DNA of 64,000 nucleotides from Elysia crispata (taxonomy: Eukaryota; Mollusca; Gastropoda; Plakobranchidae). Shown here piece by piece: positions 13,701-31,083 of this stretch (within the stretch, counting starts at the first letter, position 1; every line of letters starts with the position of its first letter). Location of the stretch: contig JAWDGP010000260.1 in NCBI GenBank assembly GCA_033675545.1, positions 873,501-937,500 of the forward strand, in the 5' to 3' direction. The notes under the pieces were generated by a model that saw only the letters and a list, made by a program, of their open reading frames with translations, was not told the origin of the DNA and did not search any database. Both the position numbers and the translations under genes were made by a program.

Positions 13701-14554
13701 TGAAGGAGAATAACATTCAGGTAGTCATTGAAGCCCATAGGTTGCAAAATGTCCAATTTTAAATATCCAAATAAAGTTCATAAAGTATTCTTCAAACCAA
13801 ACTTTGACTAGAGTTTCTTTCAAAACATCTCCCTTTGTGAGTTTATTATATTTTATTAAGTTATAGGGATTCTCGATTGGTTCTATGGTCTATAACACTT
13901 TTTTCACAGGTAGATTGAGAGTGACACCTAGAGGCACTCTAATTTGGAGTGGATGTTAGAGCCCACATATATAGGTCCTAACATCTCTCAATGCTTCTAT
14001 GACATGCTATTTAACATTACATTTTGTTTGATGCAGAACAAATTCACCCACAGTTGTTAGATGACATGTCAGTCTGAATCTCAAACTTGCCATCCAGTTA
14101 GGCCAAAAACATAGGATGTTATTTGATATCTGATTCTAATTATCTTTTTTAAGCATTATCAAACCATGTCCATTTAAAGTGTTTTCAAATTAATTAGATG
14201 TGGAAAAAAATCTTATTATCATTTCCGACAACTTGAAAAAAGGAGATCTTGATTCCAGATCGAGAATTCTCCCAGCAGCCGATCAACTGATAGTAACCCA
14301 AATTGAGGATGTGTTACACACTTTGGCCCCTGTCTATTTGGACTTGGTCTTAGCAACATATGAGTCAGTCAGAAAAGAGGGTTAAACAAAATTAATGAAT
14401 AAAAAAGCGAAGGGATTGAAAAGCTGGGGTAAGGTGCAAAACTGACAAGACTAGATGAGGTTTTTAAAAAAAATTTCAATTATATTGATAAGGATTTGGA
14501 AAAATAATAAAACATTTCAAATGCGAATCAGTTTTACATAATAAAGTTAATTTG
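10728..14554. other. Intergenic DNA and probable ALDH9 3' UTR
   Basis: No supported gene in 3.8 kb. The part next to 14555 should contain the 3' UTR of the minus-strand aldehyde dehydrogenase; minus-strand AATAAA signals occur at 13842-13847 and nearby. A 61-codon plus-strand ORF at 14200-14385 (containing ILPAADQLIVTQIEDVLHTL) has fairly protein-like composition, but no splice context and no family I recognise. Confidence 0.5.
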
Positions 14555-20935
<6,381 letters not shown>

Positions 20936-22792
20936 TGTGGATTCTGCAATTTTCACAATAAAAAAAGGAAGAAGTAAAAAAAATAATGAATTTCTTCTTT
21001 CTAACTTATTTATATTTCTTACACTACTGATAGCTTGAAATGATTGAACAAACTTGAACAAATTTCTTACAAACTTGACCTCTAGCTATTTTATTTTCAA
21101 AGCCAGGTCATATTAATTTTAAAGTTGTTGAAAAGTCTTCTCTGAATTAAGGCATATTCACTTGTCTCAATTATTTGATTTCATTTCATAATGTTTCTTT
21201 TCTTCTTCTTTTTTTTTCAAATAATTTTTCAAACTCCATGCTACAAGGACACAAATCCAATTACTATCAGCACAAACAGTTTAACCATAAATTAGGTTAC
21301 AATTTTTGTCTCCTAATTTCCATTTTTTTTCGCATATTGTTTTGAGCTTGAACAAATTCAGTTGATACAGAAACATCACAAACTGTCAATTCTATCTTCA
21401 TTAATTCTTTGAGAAACTCAATACAGTATAAAAAATAATCAACGTCCTCACCAATTCATCTAATAAAATAATTCAAGTGAAGGTACACTTTCTCTACTCG
21501 AGCGTTATACCTGTAATTAAAAAAAAAAGTTTTAGGATGGCTGAACTATCACAACAGAATTGTTTGTTCTCACAGTTGGTTTTAGTATTTAAATAATGAA
21601 ATGTATTACTTTCATTTCAGTATTTTACAATGTGATTCTGCTATTAATTTGAAAAAAAAAAAATTGCACAATATGTATGGTATTCACTTGTTTCACTTGG
21701 AACCTCCTTTTTAGCCATTATCATAACAATAGTTTTTAACTGAAGTGTGTTGTGGGTAGCATGTAAAACTATGACTAAATTTATTCGATGGTCATATGTG
21801 GTTTGAGCAATTGCAGTATATTTTAGCTACTTCATTGTTTTGACTTTTATTTCATTATATAAAGACTTAAATCAGTACTGGTGAACAGCTCAGCTATTTA
21901 AGAAAATCTTCACAAACTGAATCCTTTGAGGGAACTCATAAGTACCACAGTCAATGGAGTTCTCTTTGCCTATCTTGTTAAATCAGCCTTTTCAAAAACA
22001 ATGCAAATCAGTCATCTGATAAACATACATTGATGTATTTTTCTATGACTGATGATAATGCAATTCTGGAAATGAGCCAATAAGATAGCATAAATATGTA
22101 AAATTTATAAGGAAAGCAGGAAAATTCCTCGATCTAGAAGTTTCCAAAAATATGCAGAACCAACTAGACAAAATTTCAACTCTGATTGAACCTTTTTTTC
22201 ACTGTGAATGAGTAACTTCGTAATTAAATTTTAGGTGCAATTTTTGTGGTAGGTGAGAAAGTGTTCAATAGATTGAACACTGATATCAGGTTTTGTTTAA
22301 AAAAATCCATAATTTGTTCCTCCGTTTAAACAACTTGAAGGGAACTTTAGACAAATTTGAATTTTGTTATTTGATTTACTGTTGCAAAGATGGAGGAATG
22401 ATAAGATGAGATAAAATATCTGTCACCTTATAACTTTTAAAAAATAGATTTATTATCTGCTTCATCATGCTGCTGTCAGTCATGAGGTTCAAATTAAGTA
22501 AAGCGACCACTTTTGCTACTCCATCTTTCACTACTTCAGTCTATTTATTCCAGTAAACCTCTTTGAATTTATTGGTAGCTCCAGCTTTTAATGACTCTTA
22601 TGTGTAGTAGCCAAAGATTGTTCATCATTCTCATTATTTTTTGAGTCAGATGCGAGTACCAATTTCTTGATCACAACTGGTGAAGCATGAGGGCTACCAT
22701 CCTATACTATATCCTTTCAGAAAAGCTGTGAAATTCTGCCAAACATTAACAAGGGTTCGATCCAATCCCTATTAAATGTCTCTTTGAAAGAT
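20936..22792. other. Upstream region of ALDH9
   Basis: No coding exon seen. The ALDH9 5' UTR exon has an acceptor at about 20943. A possible minus-strand non-coding first exon ends near 21451 at a donor-like G|GTGAGG, but nothing else supports it. The region should hold the ALDH9 promoter; no motif could be assigned with confidence. Confidence 0.4.
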
Positions 22793-22805
22793 ATAAGGGT
22801 CCCTT
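22793..22805. repeat. Left target-site duplication of RTE-like LINE
   Basis: ATAAGGGTCCCTT, identical to 26078-26090. It marks the 3' end of the minus-strand retroelement. Confidence 0.9.
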
Positions 22806-25800
22806 CATCATCATCATCAAAGCCTCTCACCCTGCAAAGGGTATAGGCCACGAACAACAGTCCCCCACTCCCGCCTATCCTGAGCCATCCGTGTAATGTC
22901 CCTCCATGAGTGACCACTTGCCTTCATCTCCTCTTCCAAATTTCTTCTCCATGTTGTCCGTGGTCTTCCCCTGCTCCGTTTGCCTTGAGGGTTCCACTGC
23001 AAGGATTGTCTTGTAATGCTGTTTCTTGGCTTTCTGAGAGTGTGCCCCAGCCATCTCCATCTTCTCTGTGTTATTTCCTCCCGGATTGGGCGCTGTCCTG
23101 CTCTGTTCCACAACTCCTCGTTTCGAATTCTTTCTGGCCAAAATATGCGCAGGATCCTGCGAAGACATCCGTTGACAAAAGTCTGGACTTTCTTTAGAGA
23201 TGATTGATTTAAGCTCCAGGTCTCACATCCATAAAGCAGGGCAGATTTGACGTTTGAGTTAAAAAGTCTGATCTTTGTTTTTGTTGAAATGGTTCTGTCT
23301 CTCCATATTTTATCCAGAGTTTTGAACGCTGTTCTCGCCTGTGCCACTCTAGACCTCACATCCGCCGCCGTCCCTCCTGAGTGGTCTATAACACTGCCGA
23401 GATAAGTAAAATTTTCTACAACTTCCAGGGGTTTTCCTCCGACTGTTATTGCTTGTATATCCTCTGTTTTGATTTTGAGCATTTTCGACTCTCCGGGGTG
23501 TATACAAAGCCCTATTGATCCCGACAGTTGGTTCACCGTTGAGGTTTTGTCCTGCATTTGGCTGTGGTTGTGTGAGACCAGGGCAATGTCGTCCGCAAAA
23601 TCCAGGTCATCCAGTTGGGTCCATAAAGTCCACTAAATTCCATTTCTGCTTCCTGAAGTGCTCTCTTTCATTAGCCAATCTACTGCCAAGATGAAAAGGA
23701 ACGGTGAAAGCAGACATCCCTGTCGAACCCCGGTTTTAATCTGAAAACTGTCTGTTAGTCTTCCTTCATGTAGAACTTTACAACTGGTGCCATCATACAT
23801 CTTCTGGATTAGCGTTACAATCTTTGGTGGAATGCCATAGTGCCTCAGAAGTTTCCATAGGGTGTCCCTGTCAATGCTGTCGAAGGCCTTTTCAAAGTCG
23901 ATAAAATTTACCAAGAGGGGTGAATTCCACTCAATAGATTGTTCCACTATTATTCGGAGGGCGGCAATTTGGTCTGTGCAACATCTATTCTTCCTGAAAC
24001 CTGCCTGATTGTCCCTTAGTTGACCATCTACGGTTTCCTTAATTCTTTCAAGCAGGATGCGAGTAAAGACTTTTCCCGGGATTGACAGCAGTGTTATTCC
24101 TCTGTAGTTGTTGCAATTACTTAAATCTCCTTTCTTAGGTATTTTAACTAGATGACCTTCTTTCCAATCATTTGGGTATTTTTCCTCTGTCCATATCTTT
24201 TCGAATAGTCCATGTAGAATGGTTGACGAAACCTTGCTATCCGCTTTCAGTGCTTCTGGAGGAATATAATCCGGTCCTGCAGCCTTCTTGGAATTAAGCA
24301 AACTTACAGCATTTTCTATCTCCTCTAATGTGGGTGGTTCACAATTGATATCTAAATCGTTCCTAGCTGGTAGAATTTCTGGTGGTTCGATTGGTGGGGG
24401 CCTGTTTAAAAGTGATTCAAAATGTTCCACCCATCTTGTCATCTGTAACTCCTGGCTAAAAATGGTGTTACCCTCAGCATCCTTGACAGGCATCTCAGTG
24501 TTCTTCCTCTTTCCGGCGAGTACTTTAGTTGTCTCATAAAGCGTTCTCATATGCCCGCCTCGTGCTGCCTTTTCTGCTCTCTCAGCTAACTCATTCGTGA
24601 AGGCTTCCTTATCATTCTTAATACTCCTTTTCACTTCCTTTGCTGCATCGCAATATTCTCTTTGTGCTGCTTCCTTTTCATTGCGAGTTCTGCTGTTGTT
24701 GACTGCTGCTTTCTTCTCCCTCCTCTCACTTAGCCTGTTCAGGGACTCTTGGCTAATCCAGTCCTTGTGCTTGTAATCCTTTTCCCCAAGCACTTCCTTG
24801 CATGTTGAAATGAAAGAATCCTTGACTTGACTCCAGTATGTTTCCATATCTTCATCCAGGTGTTCGAGGGGTTGAAATCTGTTTTTTAGCGTGATGCCAA
24901 AGTCTGTTATCTTGTTACCCTGTAAGAGATTAACCTGGAATTTAAGTCTTTTGGTTGTAGGGTTCCTAGAATAACGCTTGAGTTTTAATTGGAATGTTGC
25001 TATAACAAGGTGGTGGTCTGATCCAATGTCAGCTCCTCTAAACACCCTCACGTCCTGCAATGAGCGTCTGAATTTTCGGGATATGCATATGTGGTCTATC
25101 TGGTTCTCAGTGCCTCCATCTGGTGATACCCAGGTTGCCTTGTGTATATCTTTGTGTGGAAAGATTGTTCCTCCAATAACCAAATCATTTAGAGAGCAAA
25201 AATCTGCAAATCTTTCCCCGTTGTCATTCATTACTCCAAGGCCCTGTTTTCCCATAACTTCCTCATAGCTGATGTTGTCTGATCCAACCTTTGCGTTTGC
25301 ATCCCCCATTATGATGTTGACATCTTTGCGAGGCAACTTCTCTGTTATTCTTTGCAACTGGTCGTAAAACTCCTCTTTCTCCTCCTCACTAGCGGCGTTT
25401 GTTGGTGCATACAGCTGTAATATATTGATGTTGATTCCTCTGTTACTGGATGAAAAGGATGCCAATAGGAGTCTTGATCCATGTGCCTCCCATCCCCTCA
25501 ATGTCCGTTGGACTCTCTTGCTTAGAATAATTGCAACTCCCTCTTCATGGATTCCTTCCTTCTTTCCTGAAAATAAAACAAGTTCTCCTGATCGGAGTTT
25601 TTTCTGTCCGGATTGTATCCAGTGGGTCTCGCTGACTCCTAGTATGTCCAGCCTGTATCGCTGCATTTCTCTTGTAGCTTGAACGCATTTTCCTGCCTCA
25701 TACAGGGTGCGGACGTTCCACGACGCAATTCGGAGAGACCTGGCTGATGATGAAGGTGTCCGATCAAAAAGGTCCTTTCGGCTTTCCCCTCTGGCCATCC

Positions 25801-26077
25801 TAAGCTTGGCGCACTGTCAGAATCTCCATCCTCACCCAGGGTAGAAAGAAGCGATTGACTATCTGTTCGTGTTTCTGTAACAGAGCCTTTTTTACGGGGT
25901 GGGGTTGTTAACCCCATACCCCAACCCCCTTACTTGGAGGACCAGGGGACACACTTTTCGGGGGTCCCCCCCTGATGCGTCTTGGTCGCCTCTTACGACG
26001 TGCGTGACGCACAGCAGCGGGCCTAATATTCTTTGCACCCCCAGACTAAATCTGGGGCCCCGAGCGCCGCGCGGGCG
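22806..26077 (-). mobile_element. Full-length RTE-like non-LTR retrotransposon
   Basis: A 3272-bp insertion flanked by perfect 13-bp duplications (22793-22805 and 26078-26090). Read on the minus strand it has a GC-rich 5' leader of about 280 bp, markedly unlike the AT-rich host. One long endonuclease/reverse-transcriptase frame follows, then a 3' end in an ATG trinucleotide run (plus-strand CATCATCATCATC at 22806). The single ORF with APE endonuclease plus RT, no RNase H, about 3.3 kb total and a trinucleotide tail fit the RTE clade; such proteins are often mislabelled craniofacial development protein 2-like. The intact ends and duplication show a complete, relatively recent insertion. The clade call is inference. 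Confidence 0.92.
22817..25798 (-). pseudogene. LINE endonuclease-reverse transcriptase ORF with one in-frame stop
   Basis: The frame is open from ATG 25798 to 22817, 994 codons, except for a TAG at 23635-23633. The N-terminus is an APE-type endonuclease (ASWNVRTLYEAG, SETHW, GDANAKVG, SDHHLV). The reverse transcriptase follows: IPKKGDLSNCNNYRGI, QAGFRKNRCCTDQI, NFIDFEKAFDSID (first catalytic Asp) and GVRQGCLLSPFLF. Then comes the TAG, and twelve codons further the FADD box (23599-23588) with the other two catalytic aspartates. The C-terminal part holds YLGSVI, LLYGCETW and RRWRWLGHTLRK, typical of these elements. The stop separates fingers/palm from the FADD active site, so the copy should be inactive unless the stop is read through. 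A short overlapping frame (25917-25639) starts upstream in a different phase; its role is unknown. Confidence 0.9.
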
Positions 26078-26090
26078 ATAAGGGTCCCTT
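26078..26090. repeat. Right target-site duplication of RTE-like LINE
   Basis: Second copy of ATAAGGGTCCCTT, directly against the GC-rich 5' end of the element. Confidence 0.9.
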
Positions 26091-26689
26091 ACTTACATCT
26101 AACTCTGAATGCCCCTGATAAATACTCAGTGCGACATGCAAACTTTTTAAGCAAAAAACCATGACTAACAAGCATATAACTATGAACAGTTTGTAGGTCT
26201 AGGCCTCTGTTAGCACTGCCTTTCTCCATGTCTGTCTTGGGCCAATTACACATATTTGTAATTTTACTGGCAAAGAGTCAGGATATGACAAACAAAAAAT
26301 GGTCGTCATTTTTTTACCATCGGTCTCAAACCTATGCCTTCTAAAACATGAGGATTTTCTGATACAAATTAGAAATGTTCTGAATTTAATTTTCATTTGT
26401 TGGGGCAATAGAATTAATGGTATACTATTAGCTTGCCAATTTGAAATTTCTACTGTACTCCTTTGATAAAATGTATTCATTTCGTTAGAAAGTAGGCCTG
26501 ATCGGTGATATAGCTCTAGTCTAACCTGATATCAATTTGGAAGACTTTAATTTTCCATTCACAATAAAAACATGCAACTAAAAGCCAAGGTCCTGAGCGT
26601 ATACATACATATTTGCAAGGCTCTGTCCACCTTGTTTAAAAGCAAAGCTTTGATTCACTGTATAGGTTTTTGCAGCTTTTTGTTCTTGC

Positions 26690-27760
26690 AAAGAACGATT
26701 TTGATTCTTAAGATCAAATCTAGTCTTTAGTGGGTTTTAGAGTTAAAGATATTATCTAATCTTGATCTAGGGGTCGACAAAGCTCGGACCCTTGGCAAAT
26801 GCAGCACACTTGTTAATAGAATAGGTCAAGATCAAATCTAGTCTCTAGTGGGTCTTAGAATAAAAGATCATCTAAACTAAGATCTAGTCTAGATCTAGGG
26901 GTCGAAAAGGCTCAGACTTGTAGTGCCACACGCTTTTTACAAGATCTAGAATATTTAGGCCCAGAGTCTAGATAGACACCGATTCTACTCGTAGGCATAG
27001 CCTCAGGGTAGATTTTGAATCAGGATCGAAATTTTGCATCTAGAAAATGGATCCAAGATCTAGTTCCGAAGACCGAAATCAGATCTCAGGGGGTCCAACT
27101 TGTTCATAGACATGGATCTAGGGATCTAAAATCCTACAAGATGTTTGAAAATTTTAGATTCTTCTACCGCTGTCTGTTGCTTCTTTTTCGTAGGCATGCC
27201 GACCTGTGTGTAAACTTAAAGGGGCGTTACTCTCAATCTAAACATCCGCTCTCTTGCGGCCTGAAAGTTTACTTTTTTCCGCAACCTCTCGTTTCCACAG
27301 ACTTAGGTTACATTACTTTAGAATTGAGAAAGTAGATAAGTATTGCACCACAAAATCTTTCAGCGTTACCCAGAAAGAAAAGTATTGTTGAAACCATATT
27401 GGGCTTTCCATTCAAAAATTAGATGGTCTATTTATAGAGCTTTACTAGAGTCGGCAAGCTTTTATATATCTTGAACTTTTTATTTCATTTTTATTTGTAC
27501 TTCAGTCTGTAACTAGACGTAAGTTAATTTTCTTAGTTCAAGTCTATCATTTCAGGTAGGTGTCTACAGAAGCTATCTAGATCTAGATTTTCTAGATCTA
27601 GATCTAGAATCTAGGTCTAGACGCTTTTGATCCAGATCTTCGAAGATTTGTTCATACTATTACTAAATCCAGATTAGGTAAAATAGATCACAGTTTTTAG
27701 ATTTAGATCTAGAGATCTATCAATTATGAGCACCTAGACTCTAGTTTTGGAAAACTAAAA
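26690..27760. repeat. Region dense in AGATCT/TCTAGA words
   Basis: Overlapping GATCTAG, TCTAGAT and AGATCTAG words recur many times, for example near 26705-26730, 26825-26900, 26940-26975, 27050-27130 and most densely 27570-27625. They are separated by unrelated sequence, so this is a scattered low-complexity word bias and not a regular tandem array. Similar words occur in the Helitron copies and near 55.5-56.0 kb. No gene is visible in it. Confidence 0.6.
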
Positions 27761-28984
27761 TATTAATAAAATAAAACGGTTCAATTGACTGTAGCACAGT
27801 AAAAATGTTTGTTTCTATTAGTTCTAACACTAGCAATTTTTCTTCAGTGACGTTAAAGCAAAATTAAAGTTAACATTAACATATTTTATAAATGCCTTCT
27901 CTTTCCACAAGTTTCCAGGGAAGTAGACCTATACAGTGAAAATTTATCTTTCATTGAGAATGTAATTTTTTTAGTTTGATTTATTTTTCTAATGTAGATG
28001 AAATTCATTATGCACTAGGCATTGCTGGGTTTGACTGTGCAAGTTAAGAGGCCAGATCTATAAATTTTGAAGTAGGCTGCAAGATGTTTAGGGGGTCCTC
28101 CTGACTTCAAGGGATTTATAATCACTTTGTCTGAGAATGCGAATGATTGCTAAAGGAAGCTCATAGATGTTCGCTGTATTTTTGTTCTTAATACTATTCT
28201 TTTGTCCAGCTATCAAGGTCATATTTTTTATGGGACAAAGATTTGTTTAAATTTTACAAAAGTTACCCTCTAAATACTAATAGTAATAGTGTTTGGGAAT
28301 GAGAGAGAGAGTCTGAATTTCTATGCATACTGTGCATTTTGAAAATTCTTCTTCAGGCTGGGAACATAATTATTAAAGATACTTTCTGCCCTTGTGTAAT
28401 AGATTTTATATATGTAAAAACAAATACCTATTTCTTTGTGCCCATAACTTAATGGCTTCAAGCTTATTTGGCTGTTGTCAGATGGCATCAGACAATGATC
28501 TGCACCTATTATCTGCAGCCATCTGACAAAAGCAGCATGAGCTCGTGATGAAATGTCCTTTTTAATACGTTCAAATTAAGTCCCTTATAAGCCCATAAAT
28601 ATAAAATCGAAAATTGGTCGAGTTTAAAATCATAAAATGAGAGGAACTGTGCATTGAAATGGCTGTTTCTGTTATATTGGATCTTATCAAATACTTTGAC
28701 ACGACAGTTTTATTTATCTTCTAGTGAAGTGTATTCATTGTTTCATTTTTTTCATTTTTAAGTTTTGCATGGATTTAGGTCTGTTTTACTAATTGAAAAC
28801 CGTTTTAGCATACATGTTTTTTATATTTTAAGGTAGCAAGTTTTTCATCTATTGACCAATAAGATGTTGGCAGCAAGATGGGGAAAATGATAAAGCCATT
28901 TTGGTTTTTTGGCTCCTGTTACCTGTCATACTGAATCATATCTCTTACAACTGGGTTAAAAGTCCAATTCAAGTTAATTTGTCT
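27761..28984. other. Spacer upstream of LINE fragment
   Basis: AT-rich DNA without a recognisable gene. The NFX1 promoter and any 5' non-coding exon should lie between here and 29809, or further left. Confidence 0.4.
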
Positions 28985-29575
28985 TAGTCCCACCACCATC
29001 ATCATCGTTATCAAGTGACTTGTCAGGAGCTGACATTGGTGACCACGACTCTCCATTTCACTTTATTATTATCTGCAGCATGCATGAAGTTGTTGCTGAT
29101 GCTCTTGATTGTGGCCCATTTTTTCAGGCTTTCTATGTATTTCAGCTGTTGTCTTCCTCTGCCCTTTTTACCATCTATTTTTTTCATACCTCAATATTCA
29201 AGTCCTCTCTTTTTGCTTAGATGCCCCATAAATTTTACTTGCCTTTTTCTAATAGCCTTCATCAAAGATATCTCAGAGCCAGCCATTTGTTTTCTTTTCT
29301 TTCCATGATACTTTTGTTATCTGTAGAATCCTCCTCCTGTGGCCTTCAGTTTATTTTTCATTACATTGGTAATTGACCACTATGTACATCCATACATTAG
29401 TCCTGATCAGACATAAGCATTGAGAACTCTCATTTTAGTATCAAAACTGATGTTTCTATTGGTCTGACTGGGCTCATTTTCTTGTATGAGTCTTTGTCAA
29501 TCCCAATTCTTTCCTTGGTTTTTGTGCCACTCCTGCCATCTGTTGTTATGGTGTAGGTGAGATATTTGAATTTTT
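28985..29575 (-). pseudogene. Decayed RTE-like LINE 3' fragment
   Basis: Minus-strand translation with frame changes gives the C-terminal part of an endonuclease-reverse transcriptase: KFKYLTYTITTDGRSGTKT near 29560, then TKMRVLNAYV, GKKGRGRQQLKYIESLKKW near 29150, and a normal-looking end at VKWRVVVTNVSS before a TGA. Just past that, the plus strand has CCACCACCATCATCATCG, resembling the trinucleotide tail of RTE elements. The 5' part, including the RT core, is missing, and several stops and shifts are present. It differs in sequence from the LINE at 22806-26077, so it is another family. This is an old, 5'-truncated insertion just upstream of NFX1. Confidence 0.8.
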
Positions 29576-29821
29576 TACCAGTTTAGAGGTATGCTGCGCT
29601 GGTATAGATAGGCCCAATGCGTTAGAATGGTTGATTATGATGCACACATATTAGGAACAGGATAATCTTAATCATAAACTGAAATATTATATCATTTGAG
29701 CTATCAGTTTGAACAGATATTTTAATGTGATACATGATTCTCATTTCTTAAGCTTGTTTACTCTGATACCTGAATTCATCATATAAACATACTATCTCTG
29801 ATTCTGCAGATAGTTATAATC

Positions 29822-31045
29822 ATGAGTTGGCAACCAGAGGGACAACCACAAGATTTTTTTGCTAGTGGCATTCACCCTGGAATGTATGCAGCTGATTTTG
29901 AGCAGCACGCATTCTATGAACAACAATCACAGAGAGGAGGAAGAGGAGAATTTCCTTCAGGTTTCATCTTCAATAATTCAAATTATCAGGCGTTAAGTGT
30001 CTCAGGGATAGACCACGCATACAGTGGCATGTTCATGCCTTCTTTTCCCCAAACTATGCAGTACTCTCCAGGCATTGCAGTCCACTCAGGCTCTGAGATC
30101 TTAGCACATCCAGAAGGAGGGGCAGTCAGCTTTAATAATGAATCTCAGTATTTTCAGGAGCACTTTGGTGTCCACGGAGGGAATGGTAGACGAGGCAAAA
30201 GAGGAGGAAAACAAGAGTATAACAGAGGAAGGCAAAAGTACAATGAGTCAATTCCACCTGTTTCTTATAACCAACATGAGTATGAACATTTTACTGATCA
30301 TAGTTATTCTGATAGAGATAATTTTATTGGCTCCAATGCTTTTGATGGAAGATATCATAAGAAAGGTGGCCATAGAGGTAAGAGTAATATTAGAGGCACA
30401 GGATTTCATGGTAGAGATGAACACTATTCAAGTAGGTTCAGAGGAAACAGAAATAATATGGTTACACCCAAAAGGAAAAACAACCATAACCTGGGTCTTG
30501 AGCAACATCAGCAAAAGGCAAGCAATTTTCCTGTTGGAGACAACAACCATGGAGCACCCTCAGAGAATGAAGTAACAAGTGAACAGTTTAATGCAGGATT
30601 ATCAAATAGTGTTAGAGGAAAACATGGCAAAAATAATTTACGAGTAGGGTCTGCTTCATGTTATAGAGGCTTTTCTCAGGCTCCAACAATTAATGAACGG
30701 CGAGGTGATAGACCAGTCAGCAGAGAGCTCCTTAGAAATGGAAGACCAAACACAGACAGCACATGGAACCCCCAAGCCTTAAACCAGATTTATCCTCATG
30801 ACAACAGACCTTCTTCCAGCTTCTCTCATAGGAAAGAAACTAAAGATGCCCCAGGACCTTCGTCAAAAGAAAATGATGAAAGTCAAAGAGGTAAGTGTGA
30901 CATTATTATTGCAAAATATGAAAACTATGGCACACATTTCTCACCTCTTCTCTCCTCTTTTAATTGAAATCAAATGATATGCTTAAACTCTCACAGAAGG
31001 GATTCCATTTCCCCTCTTTATCCCCCCCCCATTTCTCTGTCTCTC

Positions 31046-31083
<38 letters not shown>

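Noticed and set aside
14200..14385. 61-aa plus-strand ORF with protein-like composition
   Set aside because: No recognised family and no splice partners; noted only in the intergenic entry.
24288..25682. Plus-strand ORFs inside the LINE
   Set aside because: Antisense shadows of the minus-strand endonuclease-reverse transcriptase.
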